Source: Pseudomonas fluorescens
GTDB taxonomy: Bacteria > Pseudomonadota > Gammaproteobacteria > Pseudomonadales > Pseudomonadaceae
Reading direction: 5' to 3'
Assembly (NCBI RefSeq): GCF_900636825.1
Contig: NZ_LR134318.1
Coordinates: 2,079,501-2,143,500 of the forward strand
DNA length: 64,000 nt
Shown here: positions 9,034 to 18,666 of the stretch, in pieces
Numbering within the stretch: position 1 is the first letter of the stretch
Layout: each line of letters begins with the position of its first letter
Made by a program: the position numbers and the translations under genes
Notes under the pieces: model-generated
What the model was told of the DNA's origin: nothing
What the model saw: only the letters and a program-made list of their open reading frames with translations
Databases searched by the model: none

Positions 9034-9867
9034 ATGAACACGTTGAAGTGGGTTCGTGGCGTTAATGGCACCTTAGGCTGGATCGCACCGGAACGGGTGG
9101 CGAGCAAAATGCGCCTGGCATTCATGACGCCGCGCGCGCTGCCGCTGCGTGATTGGGAATTGCCCATGTTGGCCAGTTCGGAGCGCATCACTTTGCGTTT
9201 CGGTCTCTCGGCGCTGCGCTGGGGCCAAGGCCCGACGGTGCTGCTGATGCACGGTTGGGAAGGGCGGCCAACCCAATTCGCCTCGCTGATCACCGCGCTG
9301 GTCGATGCCGGTTATACCGTCGTCGCGCTTGATGGCCCGGCGCACGGCCGTTCTCCAGGACACGAAGCCAACGTCGTGCTGTTCGCCCGCGCCATGCTCG
9401 AAGCGGCTGCCGAATTGCCGTCTCTGCAAGCGGTCATCGGGCATTCCATGGGTGGCGCCAGCGCGATGCTCGCCGTGCAACTGGGTTTGCGCACCGAAAC
9501 CCTCGTCAGCATCGCCGCTCCGGCGCGGATTCTCGGCGTGTTGCGCGGTTTTGCCCGCTACGTCGGTATGCCGCCCCGGGCGCGATCGGCGTTCATTCGC
9601 CAAGTCGAGCAAGATGTCGGGATGCGCGCGGCGACGCTCGATGTCGCGCACTATCAACTGGATATGCCCGGCCTGATCGTACACGCCGAGGACGACAACT
9701 TCGTCTCGGTGAAGGAATCGCAACTGATCCATGAAGCCTGGTTCGACAGTCGTTTGCTGCGTCTCGAAAGTGGTGGCCATCAGCGTGTACTCGCCGACCC
9801 TCGCGTGATTGATGGGGTGTTATCACTGCTGGCGGGCCGCAGCCTGCAGGCGCGCCAATCAGCGTGA
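9034..9867 (+). CDS. Alpha/beta-hydrolase-fold protein
   Basis: A cytoplasmic serine hydrolase or esterase of 277 residues with no signal peptide. The oxyanion segment LMHGWEGRP (near 71-79) precedes the nucleophile elbow GHSMGG with Ser138. The acid is probably Asp220 in HAEDD and the catalytic His is His249 in GGHQR, so the triad looks complete. AGGAGA lies before the ATG. It follows the TetR gene by 30 bases. The substrate is unknown; linkage to a thioesterase makes an acyl or lipid ester plausible, but that is inference. Confidence 0.9.
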   Translation: MNTLKWVRGVNGTLGWIAPERVASKMRLAFMTPRALPLRDWELPMLASSERITLRFGLSALRWGQGPTVLLMHGWEGRPTQFASLITALVDAGYTVVALDGPAHGRSPGHEANVVLFARAMLEAAAELPSLQAVIGHSMGGASAMLAVQLGLRTETLVSIAAPARILGVLRGFARYVGMPPRARSAFIRQVEQDVGMRAATLDVAHYQLDMPGLIVHAEDDNFVSVKESQLIHEAWFDSRLLRLESGGHQRVLADPRVIDGVLSLLAGRSLQARQSA

Positions 9868-9914
9868 GCATCCGTTACACTGCCCCGGTTGAATAAATTG
9901 ACCGGGAGTGGGGC

Positions 9915-10352
9915 ATGGGTTGGGATCGGGCAACGCCGTTTACTATTGATCTGCAAGTCGGCGCCGAAGACATCGACGGGCTGGGCCACGCCAACAATGC
10001 GGTGTATGTCACGTGGCTGGAACGTTGCGCCTGGCGCCATTCGCAGCGTCTGGGTCTGGATCTCGTGGAGTATCGGCGACTCGACCGCGCGATGGCGGTC
10101 GTGCGTCATGAAATCGATTATCTGGCGGCGGCCTATGAGGGCGATGAGCTGCAATTGGCAACCTGGATCGTCGATTGGGATCAGCGCCTGAAAATGACCC
10201 GACATTTTCAGCTCAAGCGCCCCAGCGACAACGCCACCCTGTTGCGCGCCCAGACCACGTTCGTCTGCATCGAATTGTCGACGGGCAAGCCCAAACGCAT
10301 GCCCGCCGAGTTTATCGACGGCTATGGCCCGGCGATCCAAATCCCAGCCTGA
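9915..10352 (+). CDS. Hotdog-fold acyl-CoA thioesterase (YbgC/FadM type)
   Basis: A small 4HBT-family protein of 145 residues, predicted to hydrolyse acyl-CoA thioesters. The catalytic motif DIDGLGHANNAVYVTWLE sits near residues 18-35, where Asp and the His-Asn pair are typical of the family. GGGAG lies before the ATG. It is 47 bases after the hydrolase and probably in the same operon. The acyl specificity cannot be read from the sequence. Confidence 0.9.
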   Translation: MGWDRATPFTIDLQVGAEDIDGLGHANNAVYVTWLERCAWRHSQRLGLDLVEYRRLDRAMAVVRHEIDYLAAAYEGDELQLATWIVDWDQRLKMTRHFQLKRPSDNATLLRAQTTFVCIELSTGKPKRMPAEFIDGYGPAIQIPA

Positions 10353-10358
10353 CACAAT

Positions 10359-10464
10359 CCCTGTAGGAGCTGCCGAAGGCTGCGATTTTTTGATCTTGAT
10401 CTGCAAAAACCAAAATCAAAAGATCGTCCGAACGCGGCCCGAGCCTTCGGCAGCTCCTACAGGG
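10359..10464. repeat. Palindromic repeat, family A
   Basis: An inverted repeat with outer arms CCCTGTAGGAGCTGCCGAAG. One arm holds GTCCGAACGCGGCCCGA, resembling the insertion in the copy at 7509 in the opposite sense. It fills the gap between the thioesterase gene and dusC. Confidence 0.8.
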
Positions 10465-10528
10465 ATCTGCGGTTTTGCGCGATATCCAGTAAACTGCCGC
10501 ACGTTTTTTCTTCAAGTAGTGTTTCTCC

Positions 10529-11488
10529 ATGCAAATTGCTCTGGCGCCCATGGAAGGGTTGGTCGACGACATCCTTCGCGACGTGCTGACCCGCGTTGGC
10601 GGCATCGATTGGTGCGTGACCGAATTCATTCGGGTCAACGATCAGTTGCTCACCCCGGCCTATTTCCACAAATTCGGCCCGGAATTACTCAACGGCGCAC
10701 GAACCGCTTCCGGCGTGCCGCTGCGTGTGCAATTGCTCGGTTCCGACCCGGTGTGCCTGGCGGAGAACGCTGCATTGGCCTGCGAACTCGGCTCTGAAGT
10801 GATTGACCTCAACTTCGGTTGCCCGGCCAAAACCGTGAACAAATCCCGTGGCGGTGCGGTGTTGCTCAAGGAGCCGGAACTGCTCAACCAGATCGTCGAG
10901 CATGTGCGCCGCGCAGTGCCAGCGCATATCCCGGTGACGGCGAAAATGCGCCTGGGCTTCGACAGCCCGGACGGTTCGCTGGTCTGCGCCACGGCGCTGG
11001 CCGAGGGTGGCGCCGAGCACATCGTGGTGCACGCCCGAACCAAAATGGACGGCTACAAACCGCCTGCGCATTGGGAGTGGATTCCGCGCGTGCAGGAGGT
11101 GGTCAAGGTGCCAGTGTTCGCCAACGGTGATATCTGGAGCGTCGACGACTGGCGCCGCTGCCGGGAAATCAGCGGCGTCGAAGACATCATGCTCGGTCGT
11201 GGCCTCGTGTCGCGCCCGGATCTGGCCAAACAGATCGCCGCTGCGCGCGCCGGCGAAGACGTCGTCGAGATGACCTGGGCTGAACTGATGCCGCTGATTC
11301 AGGACTTCTGGCTGCAAGCCAAAGCGCAGATGACCGCACGCCAATCACCGGGCCGATTGAAGCAGTGGCTGGCGATGCTGACGCGCAATTATCCTGAAGC
11401 CGCCGAGCTGTTTACTGTTTTGCGCCGCGAAACCGAGCCGGACCAAGTCTCGCGCTTGCTCGGTTTGTCGCTCGTCGAGGTTGCATGA
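10529..11488 (+). CDS. dusC: tRNA-dihydrouridine(16) synthase
   Basis: A flavoenzyme of 319 residues that reduces uridine in the D-loop of tRNAs. The N-terminus [19 protein letters not shown] is the DusC form of the FMN-binding barrel. [16 protein letters not shown] carries the catalytic Cys98, and [15 protein letters not shown] supplies further FMN and RNA contacts. The position-16 assignment rests on the DusC-like N-terminus and length compared with DusA and DusB. It is monocistronic, and its stop is about 20 bases upstream of the ibpA heat-shock promoter. Confidence 0.93.
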   Translation: MQIALAPMEGLVDDILRDVLTRVGGIDWCVTEFIRVNDQLLTPAYFHKFGPELLNGARTASGVPLRVQLLGSDPVCLAENAALACELGSEVIDLNFGCPAKTVNKSRGGAVLLKEPELLNQIVEHVRRAVPAHIPVTAKMRLGFDSPDGSLVCATALAEGGAEHIVVHARTKMDGYKPPAHWEWIPRVQEVVKVPVFANGDIWSVDDWRRCREISGVEDIMLGRGLVSRPDLAKQIAAARAGEDVVEMTWAELMPLIQDFWLQAKAQMTARQSPGRLKQWLAMLTRNYPEAAELFTVLRRETEPDQVSRLLGLSLVEVA

Positions 11489-11506
11489 AAAATTTGAAAA
11501 TAATCT

Positions 11507-11534
11507 CTTGAAATCAAAACAGCGGTCCCTATCT
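11507..11534 (+). promoter_or_regulatory. Sigma-32 heat-shock promoter of ibpA
   Basis: A perfect -35 element CTTGAAA (11507-11513) is followed, after 13 bases, by CCCTATCT (11527-11534). The sigma-32 consensus is CTTGAAA and CCCCATNT, so only one base deviates in the -10. Confidence 0.9.
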
Positions 11535-11541
11535 AAGGGTT

Positions 11542-11607
11542 ACGCGATGCCGAATTCGGGTCGCGGAGACACAAAACCTTGCTGATTGTTTTCAGGAGAT
11601 TTGAATC
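11542..11607 (+). promoter_or_regulatory. ROSE-like RNA thermometer in the ibpA leader
   Basis: The short leader ends with CCTTGCT (11577-11583), a 10-base loop, and the Shine-Dalgarno AGGAG (11594-11598). TTGCT pairs with AGGAG leaving one G opposite G, the hallmark of ROSE elements, whose pairing melts on heating and frees the ribosome site. ROSE-like thermometers are known to control ibpA in Pseudomonas. Folding has not been computed here. Confidence 0.8.
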
Positions 11608-12051
11608 ATGAGTACTGCATTTTCCCTCGCGCCACTGTTCCGTTCCTCGGTGGGTTTCGACCGTTTCAACGACCTGTTCGAAACCGCCCTGCGCAACGAG
11701 CCAGGCAGCAGCTATCCACCCTACAACGTCGAAAAACACGGTGATGATCAATACCGTATCGTCGTCGCGGCCGCCGGTTTCCAGGAAGAAGACCTGGAGC
11801 TGCAAGTCGAGAAGGGTGTGCTGACCATCAGTGGTGGCAAACGCGATAGCAACGAAGGCGTGACCTTCCTGCATCAGGGCATTGCCCAGCGTGCCTTCAA
11901 GCTGTCCTTCCGTCTGGCTGATCACATCGAGATCAAGGCCGCCGATCTGCGTAACGGTCTGTTGAGCATCGACCTGCTGCGCGTGATCCCGGAAGAGGCG
12001 AAAGCCAAGCGCATCCCGATCAACGGGGAGCAGAAGCCGGTTCTGCAATAA
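11608..12051 (+). CDS. ibpA: Small heat-shock protein IbpA (Hsp20)
   Basis: A cytoplasmic holdase of 147 residues that binds unfolding proteins and aggregates. A short N-terminal arm (PLFRSSVGFDRFNDLF) precedes the alpha-crystallin domain (about residues 35-125, including PPYNVEK, DLELQVEKGVLTISGGKR and the swap-loop region), and a tail follows with the I-x-I-type motif KRIPIN. Expression is under double heat control: a sigma-32 promoter and a ROSE-like leader hiding the ribosome site. A terminator follows 13 bases after the stop. Confidence 0.97.
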   Translation: MSTAFSLAPLFRSSVGFDRFNDLFETALRNEPGSSYPPYNVEKHGDDQYRIVVAAAGFQEEDLELQVEKGVLTISGGKRDSNEGVTFLHQGIAQRAFKLSFRLADHIEIKAADLRNGLLSIDLLRVIPEEAKAKRIPINGEQKPVLQ

Positions 12052-12063
12052 CACCGGGCAATG

Positions 12064-12092
12064 AAAAAGGGCGCCATTGGCGCCCTTTTTTT
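12064..12092. terminator. Bidirectional terminator, ibpA / GGDEF-EAL gene
   Basis: Stem GGGCGCC/GGCGCCC with loop ATT lies between AAAAA and TTTTTTT, so it can serve both convergent genes. Confidence 0.92.
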
Positions 12093-12100
12093 GTGCCTCG

Positions 12101-15100
12101 TTACTTCAGCAGCACTTTCAAATCCTCCAGCGCAACCGGCCGACTGTGCAGATAGCCCTGATACAAATGGCAGTCCAGACCTTGCAGGAACGCCAGTTGT
12201 TCCACGGTTTCCACGCCCTCGGCAATCACCTCCAGCTCCAGGCTGCGCGCCATGGCGACAATTGCGCGAATGATCTCGGCGTCGTTCGGGTCGGTCGTCG
12301 CGTCACGAATAAACGACTGGTCGATTTTCAACGTATCCACCGGCAGCCGCTTGAGGTACGTCAGCGATGAGTAGCCGGTGCCGAAATCGTCCATGGCGAA
12401 GCTCACGCCGAGCTTTTTGAGGCGGCGCATTTTACTGATGGTGTCTTCCAGATTCTGGATCACGATGCCTTCGGTGATTTCCAGTTTCAGCAGCGAACAG
12501 GGCAGGCCGTGACTGGTCATGCTGTGCTCGATGCGTTCGACGAAGTCGTTCTGGCGGAACTGGCGCGGGCTGATGTTCACGCAGAGGCTGAAATTCAGAG
12601 GATCCACCAGTTTCAGCGCGATCAGTTGTTTGAACGCATCGCAGGCCTCGTCGAGAATCCAGGTGCCGACCTCGAGAATCAGCCCGCTGTCCTCCAGCAC
12701 TTTTATAAACTCGGTCGGCGATTGCGCGCCGAGCTGCGGATGATTCCAGCGCACCAGCGCTTCGGCGCCGATGATGCGGTTATCACGGGCATCGATCTGC
12801 GGCTGAAAGTGCACGTTGAATTCGCCGCGCGACAGCGCCAGGCGCAAGTCGGTCTCCATGCGCAGGCGTTCGCTGGCCGCTTTCTGCATGGTGTTGTGAT
12901 ACATCTGCGTGGTATTGCGCCCGGAATCCTTGGCCCGGTACAGCGCGATATCGGCGCGCTTGAGCAGGTCGGTCGGCGTTGAGCCGTGATCGGGAATCAA
13001 TGCCACGCCGATGCTGGGCGTTACCTGCAAGCGTTGGCCGTCGAGGAACATCGGCTCCGAGAGCAATTCGCGCAGGGTGTCGGCGAGCGTGCGAACCTGC
13101 TCGGTGACGTCACTGCGCGACCCTTCCAGCCCGCTCAGCAGCACGACAAATTCGTCACCGCCAAGGCGCGCGACGGTGTCTTCCATGCGGACGCTGGCCT
13201 CGAGCCGCGCGGTGATGATTTTCAACACCGTGTCGCCGACCGGGTGGCCGAGCGAATCGTTGATGTGTTTGAAGTGGTCGAGGTCGAGGAACAGCAAGGC
13301 CCCGCGCAGATTATGGCGCTTGAGTAGAGCGATCTGCTGGCTCAGACGATCCATCAGCAGGGCGCGGTTGGGCAGGTTGGTCAACGGGTCGTGATAAGCC
13401 AGGTGGCGAATCTGTGCTTCGGCATTTTTCAACAGGCTGACGTCGCGTGCGGTCAGCAGCAGGCACGCGGTTTCATTCAAGGTGATCGGCTCGACCGAGA
13501 CTTCCACGGTTAGCAGTTCGCCGCGTTTGTTGCGTCCGAGCATCTCCTGATGGTGTACGCGACCTTTGATCTGCAGTTCTGCAAGCAAAGTTGAACGCTG
13601 TTTCTCCTCGGCCCAGATGCCCACCTGATACACGGTTTTGCCCAGCACTTCGTCGGCGCGATAATCGGTGAGGCGGCAGAAACCGTCGTTGACCTCCAGA
13701 TAGCGCCCGGTATCGCGTTCGGTGATCGTGATCGCGTCGGGGCTGGAGTGAAACGCCTTGGCGAATTTTTCCTCGCTGGCCTTGAGTGCTGCCTCCGAGC
13801 GCTGTTGCTGGGTGATGTCGCGCAGGGTGGTGACGATGCACGGCTGGTCGCCGACGCTGATCTGCCGGCTGGAGATCACGCACGTCAGCGACTGGCCGTC
13901 CTTGTGCTGGACGATGATCGCAACATTGCTCAGGCCTTGCTCGCGAATCACCCGTTCGATGCGTTGCAGGCTTTTCGCCGAGGCATCCCACAAGCCAATT
14001 TCTTCGGCGGTGTGGCCGATAACGTCGGCGGCGCTCCAGCCAAACGTCTGGCTGAAGCTGGAATTGATCTCGATGAACTCACCGGTTTCCTGACGAGTGA
14101 CGCAAATCGGATCGGGGCTGACCTGGAACAGCGTGGCGAATTTTTCTTCCGAGGCGACCAGGCGTTGTTCGCGTTCGACTTGATCGGTGATGTCCAGCAG
14201 CGTGCCGGCCATGCGCAGCGGTGCGCCATTATCGTCGCGGTAAAGACGGGCGCGGCTTTCCAGATAACGTGAGCTGCCGTCGGGCAACTGCACGCGGTAG
14301 GTCAGCTGGTAATTGCCCGCCGGGCCCTCGCGCAAGCTGCGGTAGGCGTCGCGCATGGTGTCGCGTTCTTCGCCGGGCACGCCTTCGAAAAACTCTTCGA
14401 AGGATTCGTGAAACGGAATCGGCTCCAGCCCGTGCAGTTGCGCCGCACGCGCCGAGCCATAAAGCATGCCGCTGGGAATGTGCCAGTCCCAAGTGCCGAG
14501 CTGCGCCGAATCCAGCGCCAGGTCGAGGCGTTCCTGGCTGTCTTTCAGCGCATGTTCGGCAGCCTTGCGTTCGGTGGTGTCGAGGAAAGTGCTCAGCAGA
14601 TAGGGCTGGCCTTCGAGTTCAACCTTTTGCGCGCTGAGAATTCCGTCGTGAACCTGGCCGTTGCTGGCGCGAAACTGCACCTCCATGCTGATCAGTTCAC
14701 CCTTGGCTTTGGTCTTCTTCACCAGTTCGGCGCGTTGTTCGGGGTGCACCCACAGACCCAGCTCCAGCGTGGTGCGGCCAATCGCGCTCTGCACTGGCCA
14801 GCCGAACAGGCTTTCAAAATACTGATTGGCCTCGCTGATCAGGCCGTCTTCCTGACGGGTCAGCAACACCATGTTCGGGCACAGATGAAACAATGTGGCA
14901 AAACGCTTCTCGGAGCTGCTCAACGCCTGTTCGCGTTGGCGCTGGTGCGTGATTTCACGGATCACGCCGATCATGCGCGGACGGCCGTTTTTGTCCGGCA
15001 ACAGGCTGCCGCTGATTTCCAGCCAGTGCAGGCTGCCGTCCGGCCAGCGGATGCGGTGGTGCATGGCCTGTTCCAGTGGTGCGCCGGCGATCACCGCATG

Positions 15101-15379
15101 GAAAGCGCGAATGGTTTTCGCCCGGTCTTCCGGGGGCAACAGGTCGAGATATTCCAGGTCCTTGGGCAGCGGTTGCCGGGGATCGAAACCGAACAGTGCC
15201 TGCGTTCCCCGTGACCAACTGATCTGCCCGCGCTCAATGTCCCAATACCAGGCGCCGAGCCGGGCGCCGTTCAGCGCGGCGAGCAACTGCGGCGCGCTCT
15301 CCCAGCTCTGCTCGGAATGACGCGGGTCAATCGCCTGAATACGCGGCATCGGCGGAGTTCGGTCAACAGATTTCGGCAT
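12101..15379 (-). CDS. Multi-PAS diguanylate cyclase/phosphodiesterase (GGDEF-EAL)
   Basis: A large cytoplasmic c-di-GMP enzyme (1092 residues from the ATG ending at 15379; a GTG 22 codons upstream is possible). Five PAS domains in a row (about residues 25-630) precede a GGDEF domain with intact RLGGDEF near 739. An RMED inhibitory site lies five residues before it. The EAL domain has EALVRW, LEITEG, DDFGTGYSS and EGVET, so both catalytic centres look complete. No transmembrane segment or signal peptide is visible, so the PAS domains must sense cytoplasmic or bound-cofactor signals. Net activity cannot be predicted. It lies 75 bases after the LysR gene, same strand. Confidence 0.95.
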   Translation of the reverse strand: MPKSVDRTPPMPRIQAIDPRHSEQSWESAPQLLAALNGARLGAWYWDIERGQISWSRGTQALFGFDPRQPLPKDLEYLDLLPPEDRAKTIRAFHAVIAGAPLEQAMHHRIRWPDGSLHWLEISGSLLPDKNGRPRMIGVIREITHQRQREQALSSSEKRFATLFHLCPNMVLLTRQEDGLISEANQYFESLFGWPVQSAIGRTTLELGLWVHPEQRAELVKKTKAKGELISMEVQFRASNGQVHDGILSAQKVELEGQPYLLSTFLDTTERKAAEHALKDSQERLDLALDSAQLGTWDWHIPSGMLYGSARAAQLHGLEPIPFHESFEEFFEGVPGEERDTMRDAYRSLREGPAGNYQLTYRVQLPDGSSRYLESRARLYRDDNGAPLRMAGTLLDITDQVEREQRLVASEEKFATLFQVSPDPICVTRQETGEFIEINSSFSQTFGWSAADVIGHTAEEIGLWDASAKSLQRIERVIREQGLSNVAIIVQHKDGQSLTCVISSRQISVGDQPCIVTTLRDITQQQRSEAALKASEEKFAKAFHSSPDAITITERDTGRYLEVNDGFCRLTDYRADEVLGKTVYQVGIWAEEKQRSTLLAELQIKGRVHHQEMLGRNKRGELLTVEVSVEPITLNETACLLLTARDVSLLKNAEAQIRHLAYHDPLTNLPNRALLMDRLSQQIALLKRHNLRGALLFLDLDHFKHINDSLGHPVGDTVLKIITARLEASVRMEDTVARLGGDEFVVLLSGLEGSRSDVTEQVRTLADTLRELLSEPMFLDGQRLQVTPSIGVALIPDHGSTPTDLLKRADIALYRAKDSGRNTTQMYHNTMQKAASERLRMETDLRLALSRGEFNVHFQPQIDARDNRIIGAEALVRWNHPQLGAQSPTEFIKVLEDSGLILEVGTWILDEACDAFKQLIALKLVDPLNFSLCVNISPRQFRQNDFVERIEHSMTSHGLPCSLLKLEITEGIVIQNLEDTISKMRRLKKLGVSFAMDDFGTGYSSLTYLKRLPVDTLKIDQSFIRDATTDPNDAEIIRAIVAMARSLELEVIAEGVETVEQLAFLQGLDCHLYQGYLHSRPVALEDLKVLLK

Positions 15380-15454
15380 TGTGGACGGGCCTTGAGCGGG
15401 TGGTGGCGTTAGGCACAGGGGCAGCGGCTCTAATAGGAGTAGCACAAGTTGGCC

Positions 15455-16339
15455 TCAAGTCCCTGGCAAGTCGATTTGTGCATCCAGCAATGCCATAAAG
15501 GCTTTTGCTGCATTCGATAGCGTCCGTTCGGTGTGCAGGATATAGCCTAGCTGGCGACTGAGCTGTATGCCCGGCAAAGCGATGCTTGCCACTTGATCAT
15601 CGAGCATGGTGCGCGGCAGAACGCTCCAGGCGAGGCCGATCGAGACCATCATCTTGATGGTTTCCAGGTAGTTGGTGCTCATGGCGATGTTCGGCGTCAG
15701 GCCCTGGGCCTCGAATAATCGCTGAACAATATGGTGGGTAAAGGTATTGCCGCCTGGGAACACCGCCGGATGGCCGGCAATGTCTTGCAGGCTGACCGCG
15801 CCGTTATTGATCAGCGAATGCTCGGGGGCGACGACAAAATCCAGCGGGTCAGCCCACACGGGCGTCGCTTTGACCAGTGCGTGTGGCTCCGGCGCGAGGG
15901 TGATGACCGCCAATTCCGCGCGACCATGGAGAATTTCTTCGTAGGCCACTTCCGAATCGAGAAACTGAATATCCAGCGCGACCTGTGGGTAGCGACGGGT
16001 GAACTCCCTTAACAAGGGCGGCAACCGGTGCAAGCCGATGTGGTGACTGGTGGCCAGTGTCAGGCGCCCGCTGACTTCGCCAGTCAGATTGGTCAGCGCG
16101 CGGCGAGTGTCGTCGAGCACATTGAGAATCTGATAAGCCCGCGGCAGCAAGGCGCGGCCGGCTTCGGTCAGGCCGACTTCGCGACCCAGGCGATCGAACA
16201 GGCGCACCTTTAATTGCTGTTCCAGACCGGCAATGCGTTTGCTGATGGCCGGTTGCGTCAGGTGCAAACGTTCGCCAGCGCCGGAGAAACTGCCGGTCTC
16301 GGCAATGGCGATAAAAGCCTTGAGGTTAGCCAGATCCAT
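15455..16339 (-). CDS. LysR-family regulator divergent from leuC
   Basis: A 294-residue LysR regulator from the ATG ending at 16339 (MDLANLKAFIAIAETGSF, the canonical LysR start). A TTG eight codons upstream is less likely. The helix-turn-helix FSGAGERLHLTQPAISKRIAGLEQQL is at residues 15-42 and an effector-binding domain follows. It is divergent from leuC with a 139-base shared region. Control of leuCD is therefore plausible but unproven. The effector is unknown. Confidence 0.92.
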   Translation of the reverse strand: MDLANLKAFIAIAETGSFSGAGERLHLTQPAISKRIAGLEQQLKVRLFDRLGREVGLTEAGRALLPRAYQILNVLDDTRRALTNLTGEVSGRLTLATSHHIGLHRLPPLLREFTRRYPQVALDIQFLDSEVAYEEILHGRAELAVITLAPEPHALVKATPVWADPLDFVVAPEHSLINNGAVSLQDIAGHPAVFPGGNTFTHHIVQRLFEAQGLTPNIAMSTNYLETIKMMVSIGLAWSVLPRTMLDDQVASIALPGIQLSRQLGYILHTERTLSNAAKAFMALLDAQIDLPGT

Positions 16340-16381
16340 GTCGCATTCCAGTTGGTTATCCAAAGCATAAAAAATATGAAT

Positions 16382-16410
16382 TTGAGTTATTTAATCTAAC
16401 CCCATAGGAT
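16382..16410 (+). promoter_or_regulatory. Putative leuC promoter
   Basis: TTGAGT (16382-16387), a 17-base spacer and TAGGAT (16405-16410) lie in the AT-rich region between the divergent LysR gene and leuC. The predicted leader is about 60 bases, too short for a classical leucine attenuator, and I see no leucine-rich leader peptide. Confidence 0.5.
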
Positions 16411-16478
16411 CGGCCTCACAAGCCAAAGGGTTATAGATAAGCCCAGGGCATAGAAACAAGCTGATGAGGAACCGTCTG

Positions 16479-17897
16479 ATGGCCGGCAAAACGCTCTACG
16501 ACAAGCTCTGGGATTCGCACTTGGTCAAGCAGCGCGACGATGGCTCGGCGCTGATCTATATCGATCGTCACATCATCCACGAAGTGACGTCGCCGCAAGC
16601 CTTCGAAGGTCTGCGCCTGGCCGGGCGCAAGCCGTGGCGCATCGATGCCAACATCGCGACCCCGGACCACAACGTACCGACCACGCCGGAGCGCAAAGGC
16701 GGCATCGAAGCCATTGCCGATCAGGTTTCGCGTTTGCAGGTGCAGACCCTCGATGACAACTGCGATGAATACGGCATCGTCGAGTTCAAGATGAACGACG
16801 TTCGCCAGGGCATCGTCCACGTCATCAGCCCGGAGCAGGGCGCGACCTTGCCAGGCATGACCGTGGTTTGCGGCGACTCGCACACCTCGACCCACGGCGC
16901 ATTCGGCGCATTGGCCCACGGCATTGGCACGTCCGAGGTCGAGCACGTACTCGCCACCCAGTGTCTCGTTGCCAAGAAAATGAAAAACATGCTGGTGCGT
17001 GTCGAAGGCCAATTGCCGTTCGGCGTGACCGCCAAGGACATCGTCCTCGCGGTGATCGGCAAGATCGGCACCGCTGGCGGCAACGGCCACGCCATCGAAT
17101 TCGCCGGCAGCGCGATTCGCGACTTGTCCGTTGAAGGCCGCATGACCATTTGCAATATGTCCATCGAAGCCGGTGCCCGCGTCGGTCTGGTGGCCGCCGA
17201 CCAGAAAACCATCGATTACGTGAAGGGCCGCCCTTTTGCTCCGAAAGGCGCCGAGTGGGACATGGCCGTTGAAGCCTGGAAAGACCTGGTTTCCGACGCG
17301 GATGCGCAGTTCGACACCGTGGTTGAACTCGACGCCACGCAGATCAAGCCGCAAGTCAGCTGGGGCACTTCGCCCGAGATGGTTTTGGGCGTCGATCAGA
17401 ATGTGCCGGACCCGGCCAGGGAAATGGATCTGGTCAAGCGTGACTCGATCGTCCGCGCCTTGAAATACATGGGTTTGACCGCCAATCAGGCGATTACCGA
17501 CATTCAATTGGATCGCGTTTTCATCGGTTCCTGCACCAACTCGCGGATCGAAGACTTGCGCGCCGCGGCGGTGATCGCCAAGGGTCGCAAAGTGGCGTCG
17601 ACCATCAAGCAGGCCATCGTCGTGCCGGGCTCGGGTCTGGTGAAGGCGCAGGCCGAGGCTGAAGGTCTCGACAAGATTTTCCTCGAAGCCGGTTTCGAAT
17701 GGCGTGAACCGGGTTGCTCGATGTGCCTGGCGATGAACCCGGACCGTTTGGAATCCGGTGAACACTGCGCTTCGACCTCCAACCGTAACTTCGAGGGCCG
17801 TCAGGGTGCCGGTGGTCGTACGCACCTTGTCAGCCCGGCGATGGCGGCGGCGGCAGCGGTGAATGGTCGTTTCATCGACGTTCGTGAATTGATTTAA
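16479..17897 (+). CDS. leuC: 3-isopropylmalate dehydratase, large subunit
   Basis: Together with LeuD it isomerises 2- to 3-isopropylmalate in leucine synthesis. The 472-residue protein has the three [4Fe-4S] ligands in [15 protein letters not shown] context ([13 protein letters not shown] and [12 protein letters not shown]). The start [12 protein letters not shown] at 16479 has AGGA nine bases upstream; the in-frame ATG at 16464 overlaps that ribosome site and is rejected. leuD follows 10 bases after the stop. Confidence 0.98.
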   Translation: MAGKTLYDKLWDSHLVKQRDDGSALIYIDRHIIHEVTSPQAFEGLRLAGRKPWRIDANIATPDHNVPTTPERKGGIEAIADQVSRLQVQTLDDNCDEYGIVEFKMNDVRQGIVHVISPEQGATLPGMTVVCGDSHTSTHGAFGALAHGIGTSEVEHVLATQCLVAKKMKNMLVRVEGQLPFGVTAKDIVLAVIGKIGTAGGNGHAIEFAGSAIRDLSVEGRMTICNMSIEAGARVGLVAADQKTIDYVKGRPFAPKGAEWDMAVEAWKDLVSDADAQFDTVVELDATQIKPQVSWGTSPEMVLGVDQNVPDPAREMDLVKRDSIVRALKYMGLTANQAITDIQLDRVFIGSCTNSRIEDLRAAAVIAKGRKVASTIKQAIVVPGSGLVKAQAEAEGLDKIFLEAGFEWREPGCSMCLAMNPDRLESGEHCASTSNRNFEGRQGAGGRTHLVSPAMAAAAAVNGRFIDVRELI

Positions 17898-17907
17898 GGA
17901 GCGCAGC

Positions 17908-18552
17908 ATGAAAGCTTTTACCCAGCACACTGGACTCGTTGCGCCTCTGGATCGTGCCAACGTCGACACCGACCAGATCATCCCGAAACAATTTCTCAAA
18001 TCGATCAAGCGCACCGGTTTCGGTCCGAACCTGTTCGACGAGTGGCGTTATCTGGATGTCGGTCAGCCGTACCAGGACAACTCCAAGCGCCCGCTGAACA
18101 AGGACTTCGTCCTCAATGCCGAGCGTTATCAAGGTGCCAGCGTGTTGCTCGCCCGCGAAAACTTCGGTTGCGGCTCCAGCCGTGAACACGCGCCGTGGGC
18201 GCTGGAAGAATACGGTTTCCGCAGCATCATCGCGCCGAGCTACGCCGACATCTTCTTCAATAACAGCTTCAAGAACGGCTTGCTGCCGATCATCTTGAGC
18301 GACGCTGAAGTCGACGAATTGTTTAAGCAAGTTGAGGCCGAGCCGGGGTATCAATTGCAGGTCGACTTGCAAGCGCAAACCGTGACGCGTCCGGATGGCA
18401 AGGTGTACCGCTTTGAGATCGATGCGTTTCGCAAGCATTGCCTGTTGAACGGTCTGGACGATATCGGCCTGACCCTGCAAGACGGCGATGCGATTGCGAC
18501 GTTCGAGGCCAAGCATCGGGTCAGCCAGCCGTGGTTGTTCCGCGACGCCTAA
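17908..18552 (+). CDS. leuD: 3-isopropylmalate dehydratase, small subunit
   Basis: The swivel-domain partner of LeuC, 214 residues. The substrate-recognition loop [15 protein letters not shown] lies near residues 88-102 and [18 protein letters not shown] near 25-42. AAGGAG stands before the ATG. It is in an operon with leuC; a palindromic repeat separates it from the next gene. Confidence 0.98.
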   Translation: MKAFTQHTGLVAPLDRANVDTDQIIPKQFLKSIKRTGFGPNLFDEWRYLDVGQPYQDNSKRPLNKDFVLNAERYQGASVLLARENFGCGSSREHAPWALEEYGFRSIIAPSYADIFFNNSFKNGLLPIILSDAEVDELFKQVEAEPGYQLQVDLQAQTVTRPDGKVYRFEIDAFRKHCLLNGLDDIGLTLQDGDAIATFEAKHRVSQPWLFRDA

Positions 18553-18570
18553 TGATTTGTGGTGATACCG

Positions 18571-18640
18571 AAAAGATCGCAGCCTGCGGCAGCTCCTACA
18601 TAGAGCACCGTGTAGGAGCTGCCGCAGGCTGCGATCTTTT
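18571..18640. repeat. Palindromic repeat, family A (compact form)
   Basis: A near-perfect inverted repeat: AAAAGATCGCAGCCTGCGGC with following AGCTCCTACA, a short centre, and the complement. The arm order is reversed relative to the other copies, with the TGTAGGAG ends facing inward. It lies between leuD and the methyltransferase gene. Confidence 0.85.
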
Positions 18641-18666
18641 GATTCTTCAAATGAAAGGAAACTGCC

